From assembly GCF_002902905.1 (NCBI RefSeq), contig NZ_CP026124.1, positions 930,001 through 994,000 on the forward strand: a stretch of 64,000 nt of DNA. Direction: 5' to 3'. Both the position numbers and the translations under genes were made by a program. Origin of the DNA: Achromobacter sp. AONIH1 (GTDB taxonomy: Bacteria > Pseudomonadota > Gammaproteobacteria > Burkholderiales > Burkholderiaceae_B). Positions 41,253 to 58,066 of this stretch are shown piece after piece. The notes below the pieces were generated by a model that was not told the origin of the DNA, did not search any database, and worked only from the letters and a program-made list of their open reading frames with translations. Position 1 is the stretch's first letter. Each line of letters starts with the position of its first letter.

Positions 41253-41617
41253 GACCTTTGAAATCCCTTTTACGTACCACTGGTAAGTACTTACGTACTC
41301 GTCTCTTCGAGCGATATGCTCTCGGAGAAGGCGGCTCGCGCAAGACCGCCTCTAACGTCAGATACGTAAAAGAGCGGGCCTGCCAGCAAACCATGGAACG
41401 CGCAGTACCGGAAACTGCGGAAAGCGAGGCGGCCACGGCATGTATCACATGAGCATGCATCGCATGCCTGTACACACACCTGGCTGCGGGGCGGGACGGC
41501 TCGTGACGCACCTCCTGACCCTGCGGTGACCTGCAAGAAGCAAGCCATGCCTGTCCTTTCCACCTTTTTTCCGCGCCCGAAAACCATACGGGCTCTGCGC
41601 GCAAATAAAGCAGTAAG
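41253..41617 (-). promoter_or_regulatory. Long leader of the str (rpsL) transcript
   Basis: About 365 bp with no credible gene between the predicted transcription start and rpsL. It has several self-complementary tracts, including GTACGTAAGTACTTAC-like sequence near 41275-41300 and GCATGCGATGCATGC near 41455-41470. Its length suggests structured 5' RNA; function not known. Confidence 0.45.
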
Positions 41618-41623
41618 CCCTTT

Positions 41624-41653
41624 AGCATAACTTGGAAAGCGCTGCACTGTCAA
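41624..41653 (-). promoter_or_regulatory. Predicted strong promoter of the str operon
   Basis: Minus strand: perfect TTGACA (41653-41648), 18-bp spacer, TATGCT (41629-41624). The stretch 41654-41919 beyond it holds only a CACGG triple tandem (near 41873-41892) and no gene. Confidence 0.65.
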
Positions 41654-41919
41654 AGAACTTTATATGCGCAGCGCAGCGGCGTGTTGGCGGCAGAAGACAG
41701 CCGATTCGGCGTAGCTGATCGGAAATGGGGCCGCATTACGCGCAAGAAGCGCGCCCGTGACAGGCTCAAGGAGCACGGCTGCGGCCTGACCGCAGGGCGG
41801 AGAATCCAAGGCTAACCGGCAATCCGGCGGAACGGCATGAACGCGCAGCGCCCAGGGGCGTCCGGCCATTGCCGGCACGGCACGGCACGGCTCGGTGCGA
41901 CGCACGCTGCCGAAGGACC

Positions 41920-42621
41920 CTATTGGTCGGCGAACAGGTAGCCGCTGCCGTACACGGTACGGATGGGCAGCATCACGCCGGCCAGCTCGGCCTTGCGCCG
42001 CAGGCGGCTGACGATCACGTCGATGCTGCGCGAGCCGCTGGAGCGGGCGCCGCCGCCTTCGACACGCAGCTCATCGCCCAATTCATTGCGGCCGACCGCC
42101 CTCCCCGCCACTTCCAGCAGCGAGCGGACGATCAGGCGTTCGTTGGCCGACAGCGAGATGGCGGTGCCCGACGGCGCGACCAGCGTCCAGCCCTGGTCGC
42201 GCAGTTCCCACTGCCCGCTGGCGGCGCCGTCCGCGCCTGCGGCCGGCTGTCCCACGGGCAGGCGGCGCGCCAGCGCCAGCAGCATGCAGGCCAGTTCGCG
42301 CGGATCCTGCGCGCCGGGCAGGCAGGCGTCGGCGCCGCTTTGCAGGCAACGCAAGCGGTCATCCAGCGAAAGCGCCTTGCCGGTCACGATGATGCCCAGC
42401 GCCGAAGAGCCATGCAGCCGGGCGATCAGGGCGTAGCCAATTTCGCCCAGGGCATCCACATCGAGTACGACGGCGTCGTGGACGCCGCTATTCAACAAGC
42501 CGAACAGTTCGAGAGAAGTCGAACAGCCGCGGGCCGAAATGCCAGCCTGCAGCAGCGCCGAAACGGCAGCAGTGCGAGCCTGCTCGTCCGGCGACATCAT
42601 AAGTATGCGCAGTTGATTCAT
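41920..42621 (-). CDS. OmpR-type response regulator with a degenerate receiver
   Basis: 233 residues from ATG at 42621 (a GTG lies four codons earlier). The receiver keeps Asp12/Glu13 and the phospho-acceptor candidate Asp54 (VVLDVD) and Thr80 (VTGK), but the invariant Lys after strand 5 is lost: CLPGAQDP stands where LPKPFDP is expected. The C-terminal winged helix is complete (LSANERLIVRSLLEVAGRAV, SIDVIVSRLRRKAE, RTVYGSGYLFAD). Divergent from the canonical regulator at 42890. Possibly phosphorylation-independent. Confidence 0.85.
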   Translation of the reverse strand: MNQLRILMMSPDEQARTAAVSALLQAGISARGCSTSLELFGLLNSGVHDAVVLDVDALGEIGYALIARLHGSSALGIIVTGKALSLDDRLRCLQSGADACLPGAQDPRELACMLLALARRLPVGQPAAGADGAASGQWELRDQGWTLVAPSGTAISLSANERLIVRSLLEVAGRAVGRNELGDELRVEGGGARSSGSRSIDVIVSRLRRKAELAGVMLPIRTVYGSGYLFADQ

Positions 42622-42709
42622 TTTCCATCCCACCCCAACCCCAAGTCCCGCATCGCCGCCGGCTTGTCATGCCTGGCGGCGGGCGACGCAGTTGAGACAG
42701 TGTGGCGGC

Positions 42710-42757
42710 TTGTTGCGCAACAACTCCAGTCAAGATTCGTCAAGTTTGCAAAGTTTG
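42710..42757. promoter_or_regulatory. Repeat-rich control region between the two response regulators
   Basis: A perfect palindrome TTGTTGCGCAACAA (42710-42723) is followed by GTCAAG at 42729 and 42739, exactly 10 bp apart, and then TTTGACG in inverted orientation. OmpR-family regulators typically bind direct repeats spaced 10 bp, so this is the likely binding site for one or both adjacent regulators. Function inferred. Confidence 0.5.
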
Positions 42758-42889
42758 ACGGTTGTTGGCATGACTTCGTCAGGGATCCGCCGCCCGAGTT
42801 ATCATTCGTTTACACAAATTTCCCCACTCCGCAACAGGAAGCCGCTACGCGTACGTGCGCAGCCCCCTCCGCGAGACACAACGCCGCCT

Positions 42890-43603
42890 ATGAAAATCGC
42901 GTCGCTGGAAGACGACCTGGACCAAGCACGCCGTATCCAGCAGGTTCTGACGGCTGCTGGCTATACATGCAGCAGCTATCAGCAGAGCCGCGACCTGCTC
43001 TCGGCCATGCGCAACGAGAGCTTCGATCTGGTACTGCTGGACTGGCACCTGCCCGATATCGACGGCGACGACGTGGTGCGCTGGCTGCGCGCCAATATCG
43101 GCCCGCGCATCCCGGTCATTTTCCTGACCAACCGCTCCAGCGAGGACGACCTGGTCGAAGGGCTGCGCGCCGGCGCAGATGACTACATCGTCAAGCCATT
43201 GCGCCCCCTGGAATTGCTGGCCAGGGTGGCCGCCCTGCTGCGCCGCAGCCAGATCGCCGAACCCGCGGACGAATCGTTCGACGTGGCGAACTACCGCGTC
43301 GAGCCCTCCGCCCGCACCATCGCGCTGAACGGCAAGGCCGTCACGCTGGCGCCCAAGGAATTCGAGCTCGCGCTGCTGTTCTTTCGCAATCTGGGCCGGC
43401 TCATGTCGCGCGACGTGCTGGCCGAATGCGTGTGGAACAGGGAAATTCCGGCCACCTCGCGCACGCTGGACACGCACCTGTCCAACATCCGGCAAAAGCT
43501 GCAGCTGCGGCCGGAACACGGCGTGCGCCTGACCTCGTCCTATGCGCTGGGTTACCGCCTGGAGCTGACCAGCGCCCAGGACGACGGCCAGCCCGCGCCG
43601 TGA
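42890..43603 (+). CDS. OmpR-type response regulator (canonical)
   Basis: 237 residues from ATG at 42890. The receiver has the acidic cluster Glu7-Asp8-Asp9, phospho-acceptor Asp51 (VLLDWHLPD), Thr79 and Lys101 (YIVKPL), all intact. The winged helix at about 140-230 has LAPKEFELALLFFRNLGRLM, RTLDTHLSNIRQKL and YALGYRLE. It heads an apparent operon with the LysM/FecR protein and the CHASE2 kinase, which is its probable partner. Confidence 0.92.
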   Translation: MKIASLEDDLDQARRIQQVLTAAGYTCSSYQQSRDLLSAMRNESFDLVLLDWHLPDIDGDDVVRWLRANIGPRIPVIFLTNRSSEDDLVEGLRAGADDYIVKPLRPLELLARVAALLRRSQIAEPADESFDVANYRVEPSARTIALNGKAVTLAPKEFELALLFFRNLGRLMSRDVLAECVWNREIPATSRTLDTHLSNIRQKLQLRPEHGVRLTSSYALGYRLELTSAQDDGQPAP

Positions 43604-43641
43604 ACGCCCCAGCCCATGCCACATCCGGAGAATCGCCCGCC

Positions 43642-44748
43642 ATGCGCCGCCACCGCGCCCTTGCTTCGCTTGTCCTGTTTTCCAGCCTGTTGCTGGGTGC
43701 CGTCGCGCATGGCCAGCCCGCGGGTTCGCTGGGAGAGGACTTCATCTACCGCGTGCGCGCCGGCGATACGCTGATCAACATCGCCAACACGTACACGCGC
43801 AATTCCGCCAACTGGAATCCGCTGCAGTCGCTGAACAAGATCGTCGCGCCCGAACAGCTGCCGATCGGCCTGGAATTGCACATCCCGCTGTCCATGATTC
43901 CGGTCCGGCCTGCAGAAGCGCGCGTCGTGCACGTCAGCGGCCAGGCCTCCGCCGCCGGCAAGACGCTTGCGCCGGGCGCCAGCCTGCCCGAAGGCAGCAC
44001 CGTCGTCACCGCGCCCAATGGCTTCGTGACGCTGGAACTGGCCGACGGCTCCAAGCTCACGCTGCCCGCGGACGGCTCGGTGGAACTGTCTCGCATGCGG
44101 CAATTCGAAGGCACCGGCCTGACCGACTCGGTGGTGCGCGTGCAGCGCGGCAGCGTGGAGTCCTCGGTGGCCCCGGAGGGCCAGGGCGTGGGTCGTTTCG
44201 AAATCCGCACGCCGGTCGCCGTCACGGGCGTGCGTGGCACGCGCTTCCGCGTGCAAAGCGGCAGCGGCGGCGTGCATAGCGAAGTCCTGGAAGGCAGCGT
44301 GCGCCTGCAGCCGCACGCCCCCGGCGCCACGCCGGCCAAGCCCGTGGCCGTGGCCCGCGGCTTCGGCGCGGCGGTCGGCGCAGACGGCACGGTTGCCGGT
44401 TTGCGCCAACTGCTGCCGGCTCCGCAGCTGGCCGCGCCGACGCGCGCCGGCGGTCAATGGACCAGCGCGTTCGAGCCGGTGCCCGGCGCCAAGAGCTATC
44501 TGGTGCGCGTATCGCGCGACGCCGATGGCGCGCAGCCCGTGTCTTCCGCGCTTTTCGCCAGCAACGACATCCGTTTTCGCGCCCCCGGCGCGGGCACCTA
44601 CTATGTCTCGGTGCGCGCGGTCGACGACCTGGGCCTGCACGGACAGGATGCCGTCGCCACCTTCGAAGGCATGAGCCAGTTGTCCACCGCGTTCGGCCTG
44701 GGCGTGGCCACCGGCACGGGCGGCTTCGTGACGCTGACTGATTACTGA
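43642..44748 (+). CDS. LysM and FecR domain exported protein
   Basis: 368 residues from ATG at 43642. Signal peptide to about residue 25 (LVLFSSLLLGAVAHG). A LysM peptidoglycan-binding domain lies at about 33-83 (YRVRAGDTLINIANTYTRNS and IGLELHIPL). A FecR domain lies at about 115-215 (GSTVVTAPNGFVTLELADGS, FEIRTPVAVTGVRGTRFRVQ). A fibronectin-like region lies at about 270-345. Cell-wall-anchored periplasmic protein that probably gives a signal to the CHASE2 kinase encoded 13 bp downstream (inference). Confidence 0.88.
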   Translation: MRRHRALASLVLFSSLLLGAVAHGQPAGSLGEDFIYRVRAGDTLINIANTYTRNSANWNPLQSLNKIVAPEQLPIGLELHIPLSMIPVRPAEARVVHVSGQASAAGKTLAPGASLPEGSTVVTAPNGFVTLELADGSKLTLPADGSVELSRMRQFEGTGLTDSVVRVQRGSVESSVAPEGQGVGRFEIRTPVAVTGVRGTRFRVQSGSGGVHSEVLEGSVRLQPHAPGATPAKPVAVARGFGAAVGADGTVAGLRQLLPAPQLAAPTRAGGQWTSAFEPVPGAKSYLVRVSRDADGAQPVSSALFASNDIRFRAPGAGTYYVSVRAVDDLGLHGQDAVATFEGMSQLSTAFGLGVATGTGGFVTLTDY

Positions 44749-44761
44749 GTTTCCCCGCGCC

Positions 44762-47077
44762 ATGGCCGACGCCGCCCACCCGCAGGACCGCAGCTCGCGC
44801 TCAGGACTGTGGCTGGCGGCGGCGCTGATCGCGCTGGCGGCTCTGCTGGGCGCGCTGAACGGGCTGGGCCGCGTCGACCAGATCCTGTATGACCGCGCGG
44901 TCGTCATGACGCCGCGCCCGGCATCGCCAGACATCCTGATCGTCGCGATCGATGACGCCACCATCGACGCACTGGGCCGCTGGCCCTGGCGCCGCGCCAT
45001 CCATGCCGCCCTGCTCGACCGCCTGCAGGGTGCGCGGGCGGTGGGCCTGGACGTGATCTTCGCGGAACCCGACACGATCAACCCGAACGACGACGCGATT
45101 CTCGCCGACAGCCTGCGCCGCAACGGCCGCGCGGTGCTGCCCGTGGTGCTGGACCGACTCGACCACCCGGGCAGCATGAGCCTGCCCATCCCGGCGCTGG
45201 CCCAGGCCGCGGCGGGGCTGGGCTTCATCAACGCGCGCATCGACGCCGACGGCGTGGTGCGCGAAAGCGTGCTGCGCGTGCACTACGACGGCGACTGGTG
45301 GCGCCATCTGGCCCTGACGCTGCTGCGCATCGGCGGCGAATCCGACGTCGCCGGCCGCCTGCTCAAGCGCGCGCAACCGGACGGCGGCATCCTGATCCCC
45401 TATTCCGGTCCGCCGGCCCATACCCGCACCGTGTCCTATCTGTCCGTGCTGCGCGGCGACCTGCCGGCGGACGCGCTACGCGGCAAGTATGTGCTGGTCG
45501 GCGCCTGGGCCACCGGCCTGAGCGACACCTATCCGACGCCGGTGTCCCATGACACGAGCGGCATGTCGGGCGTTGAAATCGTGGCCAATGTGCTGCAGGC
45601 GGCGCGCGACGATATCGCCTACCAGGCGCCGCCGCCCTGGTTGAACGCGCTGTTCTCCGCGCTGCCGGCGCTGCTGGCCTGCCTGGCCTTGTGGCGGCTT
45701 TCGCCCAAGCGCGCCCTGCTGGTGTGCCTCGCGCTGCTGGCCGCCGTGCTGGCGGCATCGCTGCTGCTGCTGTCGCAGGCCTATCTGTGGTTCGCCCCCA
45801 GCGCGGCGCTGCTGGGCGTCGCGCTCAGCTATCCGATGTGGAGCTGGCGCAGCCAGGAGGCCGCGCTGCGCTACATGGACTACGAGCTGCGCCGTCTGCA
45901 GCGCGAGTACCCGCCGGTGCTGAACGAAGCCCGCGCGCAGTCTTTCGGCCACAGCGCCTCGCTCGAGCATCGCGTCGGCGAACTGAGCCGCGCCCTGGCC
46001 CGCGTGCGCAACCTGCGGCGCTTCCTGGCGGACGGCCTGGACGGCATGCCGGACGCAACCCTGGTGTTCGACGAACAGGGCCGCATGCAATTCCGCAACC
46101 AGGCCGCGGTGATGTATTTCCAGCGGCTGGGCATGCGCCCGCCGCGCGTCGGCCATCCCGCCACGCATCTGCTCGAACGCACGATTTCTGATGACGACGC
46201 GCGCCAGCGCCTGGCCGACGCGCTGAGCGGACAGGAACGCGAATCCTCGCCCTGGAGCGCCGACCTGGAAGTGCGCGATCGCGCGGGACGCGACCTGATC
46301 CTCAAGTGCGCGCCCATCCACACGGCGGAAGGCCAATTTGCCGGCACGGTGGCCACGCTCACCGACATCTCCAGCATCCGCCAGGCCGAGCGCCAGCGCG
46401 AGGAAACGCTGCGTTTCGTGTCGCACGACATGCGCGCGCCGCAAAGCTCGATCCTGGCGTTGATCGACATGCATCACGAAGCGGACGCGCGCGACAGCCA
46501 GGACGATACCCTGCGGCGTATCGCCATGCTGGCGCGCCGCACGCTGAACCTGGTGGACGATTTCGTGCACCTGACCCGTGCGGAATCGATGGCCATCCGT
46601 CCGGTCGAGCTGGACCTGGGCAGCCTGCTGCAGGATGGCGTGGACGAGTTCTGGGCTGCCGCCCAGAAAAAGAACATCGCGCTGGCGACGCAGCCTGACC
46701 TGCCCGTGGCCTATGCGCTGGGCGACCAGACGCTGCTGATGCGGGCGCTGTGCAACCTGATCGACAACGCGATCAAGTACAGCCCGGCCGATACCCGCAT
46801 CGATTGCGGCATAGAGGAAGACGACGGCTATTGGCGCATCAGCGTGCGCGACCAGGGCCGGGGCATCGCCGCGCAGGACCTGGACAGCCTGTTCGAACCG
46901 TTTTCTCGCGTGGCCGCCGATACGCGCAAGGACGTGGGCGGCGCCGGCCTGGGCCTGGCCTTCGTGCGCACGGTGGCGCAACGCCACGGCGGCACCGCGG
47001 AGGTCAGCAGTGAACCGGGCCGGGGCTCGGTCTTCAGCCTGCGGCTGCCGATGGCGCCGGAGCACGACGGCCAATAG
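44762..47077 (+). CDS. CHASE2-domain sensor histidine kinase
   Basis: 771 residues. TM1 at about 17-36, a periplasmic CHASE2 sensor at about 40-295 (LIVAIDDATIDALGRWPWRR, FAEPDTINPNDDA, GKYVLVGAWATGLSD), three more TM helices at about 297-375, a PAS-like region at about 425-540, the HisKA helix with His555 (FVSHDMRAPQ), and the ATPase with N-box NLIDNAIKYSP, DQGRGI and GAGLGLAF. All catalytic boxes are intact. Likely phosphorylates the regulator at 42890. Convergent with the pseudokinase gene 15 bp away. Confidence 0.93.
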   Translation: MADAAHPQDRSSRSGLWLAAALIALAALLGALNGLGRVDQILYDRAVVMTPRPASPDILIVAIDDATIDALGRWPWRRAIHAALLDRLQGARAVGLDVIFAEPDTINPNDDAILADSLRRNGRAVLPVVLDRLDHPGSMSLPIPALAQAAAGLGFINARIDADGVVRESVLRVHYDGDWWRHLALTLLRIGGESDVAGRLLKRAQPDGGILIPYSGPPAHTRTVSYLSVLRGDLPADALRGKYVLVGAWATGLSDTYPTPVSHDTSGMSGVEIVANVLQAARDDIAYQAPPPWLNALFSALPALLACLALWRLSPKRALLVCLALLAAVLAASLLLLSQAYLWFAPSAALLGVALSYPMWSWRSQEAALRYMDYELRRLQREYPPVLNEARAQSFGHSASLEHRVGELSRALARVRNLRRFLADGLDGMPDATLVFDEQGRMQFRNQAAVMYFQRLGMRPPRVGHPATHLLERTISDDDARQRLADALSGQERESSPWSADLEVRDRAGRDLILKCAPIHTAEGQFAGTVATLTDISSIRQAERQREETLRFVSHDMRAPQSSILALIDMHHEADARDSQDDTLRRIAMLARRTLNLVDDFVHLTRAESMAIRPVELDLGSLLQDGVDEFWAAAQKKNIALATQPDLPVAYALGDQTLLMRALCNLIDNAIKYSPADTRIDCGIEEDDGYWRISVRDQGRGIAAQDLDSLFEPFSRVAADTRKDVGGAGLGLAFVRTVAQRHGGTAEVSSEPGRGSVFSLRLPMAPEHDGQ

Positions 47078-47092
47078 CCACGCGCCCCCGCG

Positions 47093-48391
47093 CTATTCGA
47101 AGACGTGTGAAATCACCGCGGGCTTGCCCGCCTTGATTTCCAGCGTGCCGCGGTATGGCGGCAGATCCGCATTGCGCAGCACCACCTGATATTTGCCGGG
47201 AATCAGGCGCAGCTCCTTCACCGGCGGACTGATGCCACGCGCGACGCCGTTGACCCAGACCTCGCCCCAGGGCCTGATGTCCAGCCGCACCGTCACGGGC
47301 GTCGCGATGGGCCGGGGCTTGGGTTCCTCCTGCGGCTGCGCCGGCACCGCCGGCTCGGCCTGGAAGGCGCTGTTGTCCAGGGAACGGGCCGCGCCGATCA
47401 GGGCCTCCGTTGAAGGCGGCGCGGCATCCGCGACGGCCGGCGGCTTGAACTCCGCGACGAGCACGGGCATCGTCTGCTGCGCAGGCTGCAGCCCGGGCGG
47501 CTCGGCGCGCGCCACTTGCGGCTCGGCTTGCGGCTCGGCTTGCGGCGCGGACGGCTGCGCCGGCGCCTCCGGTCGGACCATGGGCGGGTTCGGCGGCATC
47601 AGCTCGGAGCTGGTGATCAGCACATTGGGCGCGCGGCCGGACTGGAACCAGCCAACGGCGCCACCCACGACGACCAGCGCCAGCAACAGGCCGATCCATA
47701 CCGGCTTGCCGCGCTTCGCAGCCGGCTGGCGCAGATGCGCGCCGCCAACCGGCGGCGAGGCCTGCTGCGAGGCGCCGGCCGCGCCCGGGGACGCGGGCAC
47801 GGCATCTGCGTAGACCACCATGCCCAGCCTGCCCGCCAGATCCGCCAGCGACTGCGGCCGCTCGGCAGGCTGCATGGACAGGCCCTCGTCGATGACGCGC
47901 AGGAACTCCTGGCTGTACTTGGACAGGCCCAGCTGGGCCAAGGGTTCGTAGGGGTCGTCGACGCGCCGTTCCGGCGCGGGCGGCGGACGCAGGCCGGTGA
48001 CCAGCGAGTGCATCACCGCGCACAGCCCATACACGTCGGTCCAGGGCCCGCGCGGCCACTGAGCCGTGTCGGCATACAGTTCGATCGGCGCGAATCCGGG
48101 CGCGGGCGGCAGGGAGTTGCGGCGCGAGCGGGCCACCACCAGCTCAGGCAAGAGGTGGGCGCGGGCACCCTCGTCCATGCCGACGGTGTCCAGCGAGATG
48201 TCGCCACAGATCTCGCCCTGCGCATGCAAGGACATCAGCGACGGCAACAGATCGGACAGCAGGCGCTTGATGCGCGCCTCCGGCACGCCTCCCGCCGCGG
48301 TCGCGGCGATGGCGCTCAGGGGACGCAACGCCAATGGCGCGGCGCCGGAAAAAGGGCCACGCGGCGTCAACAGGCCGGCGGATGATGACAT
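47093..48391 (-). CDS. Membrane-anchored pseudokinase with C-terminal PEGA domain
   Basis: 432 residues from ATG at 48391. Residues about 1-205 follow the C-lobe of a bacterial Ser/Thr kinase but lack the glycine loop, the ATP-binding Lys and a DFG motif. The catalytic loop is CGDISLDTV in place of HRDIKPENI, and LLPELVVAR stands at the DFG position. GPWTDVYGLCAVMHSLVTGL and RPQSLADLAGRL match later kinase helices. One TM helix lies at about 228-248, then a Pro/Ala-rich linker and a PEGA domain (VRLDIRPWGEVWVNGVARGI). Probably a scaffold or sensor. Divergent from the lipoprotein gene. Confidence 0.8.
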   Translation of the reverse strand: MSSSAGLLTPRGPFSGAAPLALRPLSAIAATAAGGVPEARIKRLLSDLLPSLMSLHAQGEICGDISLDTVGMDEGARAHLLPELVVARSRRNSLPPAPGFAPIELYADTAQWPRGPWTDVYGLCAVMHSLVTGLRPPPAPERRVDDPYEPLAQLGLSKYSQEFLRVIDEGLSMQPAERPQSLADLAGRLGMVVYADAVPASPGAAGASQQASPPVGGAHLRQPAAKRGKPVWIGLLLALVVVGGAVGWFQSGRAPNVLITSSELMPPNPPMVRPEAPAQPSAPQAEPQAEPQVARAEPPGLQPAQQTMPVLVAEFKPPAVADAAPPSTEALIGAARSLDNSAFQAEPAVPAQPQEEPKPRPIATPVTVRLDIRPWGEVWVNGVARGISPPVKELRLIPGKYQVVLRNADLPPYRGTLEIKAGKPAVISHVFE

Positions 48392-48544
48392 GTTCAAGGC
48401 GGTGCTCGGGACGTGCGTACCCGGGAATGACGGTTATTAGCCCGAATATTATCGAATCTGCAACACAAGGACATTGCCGAAAATGTCCGACCGCATCAGG
48501 CTGTGGCACGATAGCGCCATCGCCAATCCTCACCAATTCTGCGC

Positions 48545-48946
48545 ATGCCCATGAAAATCCGCTCCTTCGCCGCGCTGGCCGGCGCCGTCACCATGCTTGC
48601 CGGTTGCGCCGGCATGCAACGCGCGCTGCCCGAAACGCCCGCCACGCCCCAGGCGCTGGAACAATTGCAACAAGTACGCGACCAGTACGCCGCCGGCCAC
48701 TACGGCGAAGTGGTGCGCCAGGTGGCGAAGTCGGACGAGCTGGCCGGCTCCACCCGGGCGGTGCGCGTCGAGGCCTACAAGCTCCAGGCCTTCAGCTATT
48801 GCGTCACGCGCTACACCCAGCTGTGCGTGGACAGCTTCGCCCGCATCCTGGCCCTGGACCCCTCGTTCGAGCTGGCACCCAATGAAGCAGGCCACCCGGC
48901 CTGGGGACCGGCCTTCCAGCGCGCCCGGGAGCAGGCCGGACGCTAA
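48545..48946 (+). CDS. Small lipoprotein resembling TssQ-family T6SS-associated proteins
   Basis: 133 residues. The lipobox LAGC with Cys21 predicts an outer-membrane lipoprotein. The rest is a helical, TPR-like domain (VRDQYAAGHYGEVVRQVAKS, EAYKLQAFSYCVTRYTQLCV, ILALDPSFELAPNEAGHPAW) that resembles lipoproteins annotated as TssQ. No other T6SS gene is in the window. ATG 48545 and ATG 48551 are both possible starts. Divergent from the pseudokinase. Confidence 0.65.
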   Translation: MPMKIRSFAALAGAVTMLAGCAGMQRALPETPATPQALEQLQQVRDQYAAGHYGEVVRQVAKSDELAGSTRAVRVEAYKLQAFSYCVTRYTQLCVDSFARILALDPSFELAPNEAGHPAWGPAFQRAREQAGR

Positions 48947-48996
48947 GGCCCGCGCCCCGCGAATCCCGTCCGCGCAAAAGCCCGCGCGGAAAAACA

Positions 48997-49028
48997 GAAA
49001 GGCCGCCGATTCGCATCGGCGGCCTTTC
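48997..49028. terminator. Bidirectional terminator between the lipoprotein gene and rpoC
   Basis: Perfect 14-bp stem GAAAGGCCGCCGAT / ATCGGCGGCCTTTC with a TCGC loop. TTGTTT follows on plus and TGTTTTT on minus. It lies 51 bp past the lipoprotein stop and 57 bp past the rpoC stop, closing both. Confidence 0.9.
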
Positions 49029-49084
49029 TTGTTTCCGGCCTCCCCGCGCCGGACTGCGCGCGGGGAGTTGTCCGAAGGCTCCGC

Positions 49085-57441
<8,357 letters not shown>

Positions 57442-57498
57442 GAGCACTCCGACTCGAGGTTGCATGGGCCGTCAACCACGGCCCCAGGTGATACGACT

Positions 57499-57589
57499 CC
57501 AGGAAACCCCACTGCGAAGGGCCTGCCCCCAGTAGGGGTTTCCTGGAAACGCAAAAGCCCGGGGACTGCGAACTGCGCTGTCCCCGGGC
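57499..57589 (-). promoter_or_regulatory. Double hairpin in the rplL-rpoB spacer (attenuator/processing site)
   Basis: In the direction of transcription, a 10-bp stem GCCCGGGGAC / GTCCCCGGGC (57589-57557) is followed by TTTTGCGTTT, then a 12-bp perfect stem CCAGGAAACCCC / GGGGTTTCCTGG (57546-57499, 24-nt loop). The first looks like a leaky terminator and the second like an RNase III-type processing stem. E. coli has both kinds of element at the same place; use here is inferred. Confidence 0.65.
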
Positions 57590-57604
57590 AGATGACGCAA
57601 GGTC

Positions 57605-57985
57605 TTACTTGACTTCGACCTTGGCGCCAGCTTCTTCCAGCTTCTTCTTGGCGGCTTCGGCGTCAGCCTTGGCAACGCCTTCCTTGACGGGCTTCGGAGC
57701 GCCGTCGACCAGGTCCTTGGCTTCCTTCAGACCCAGGCCGGTCAGCTCGCGCACGGCCTTGATGACGCTCACCTTGTTGGCGCCGGCTTCAGCCAGCACA
57801 ACGGTGAACTCGGTCTGCTCTTCAGCAGCGGCGGCGGCGCCACCAGCGGCCGGGGCGGCCACGGCCACAGCGGCGGCAGCAGCCGACACGCCGAACTTCT
57901 CTTCCATTTCCTTGATCAGCTCGGACAGTTCGAGCACGGTCATGCCAGCGATGGCGTCAAGGATTTCAGCTTTGTTAAGTGCCAT
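57605..57985 (-). CDS. rplL: 50S ribosomal protein L7/L12
   Basis: 126 residues: N-terminal dimer domain ([20 protein letters not shown]), an Ala-rich hinge ([20 protein letters not shown]), and the C-terminal factor-binding domain with [20 protein letters not shown] and [20 protein letters not shown]. It forms the stalk with L10 (rplJ just upstream) and recruits EF-Tu and EF-G. Confidence 0.98.
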   Translation of the reverse strand: MALNKAEILDAIAGMTVLELSELIKEMEEKFGVSAAAAAVAVAAPAAGGAAAAAEEQTEFTVVLAEAGANKVSVIKAVRELTGLGLKEAKDLVDGAPKPVKEGVAKADAEAAKKKLEEAGAKVEVK

Positions 57986-58066
57986 TTTTCAGAACTCCAG
58001 ATATTGGGTAATGCCAGGGTTTGGGTGTCGCTCGGTCGTTCAGCGAATTCCGGAAAGGACGGGCAA

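Noticed and set aside
41873..41892. CACGG tandem repeat
   Set aside because: Only three short units, likely chance in GC-rich sequence. No CRISPR-like repeat-spacer pattern was found anywhere in the window.
41660..41905. 81-codon minus-strand frame between str promoter and the degenerate regulator
   Set aside because: No ribosome site, no family features, and it lies just upstream of the str promoter in a stretch with tandem CACGG repeats.
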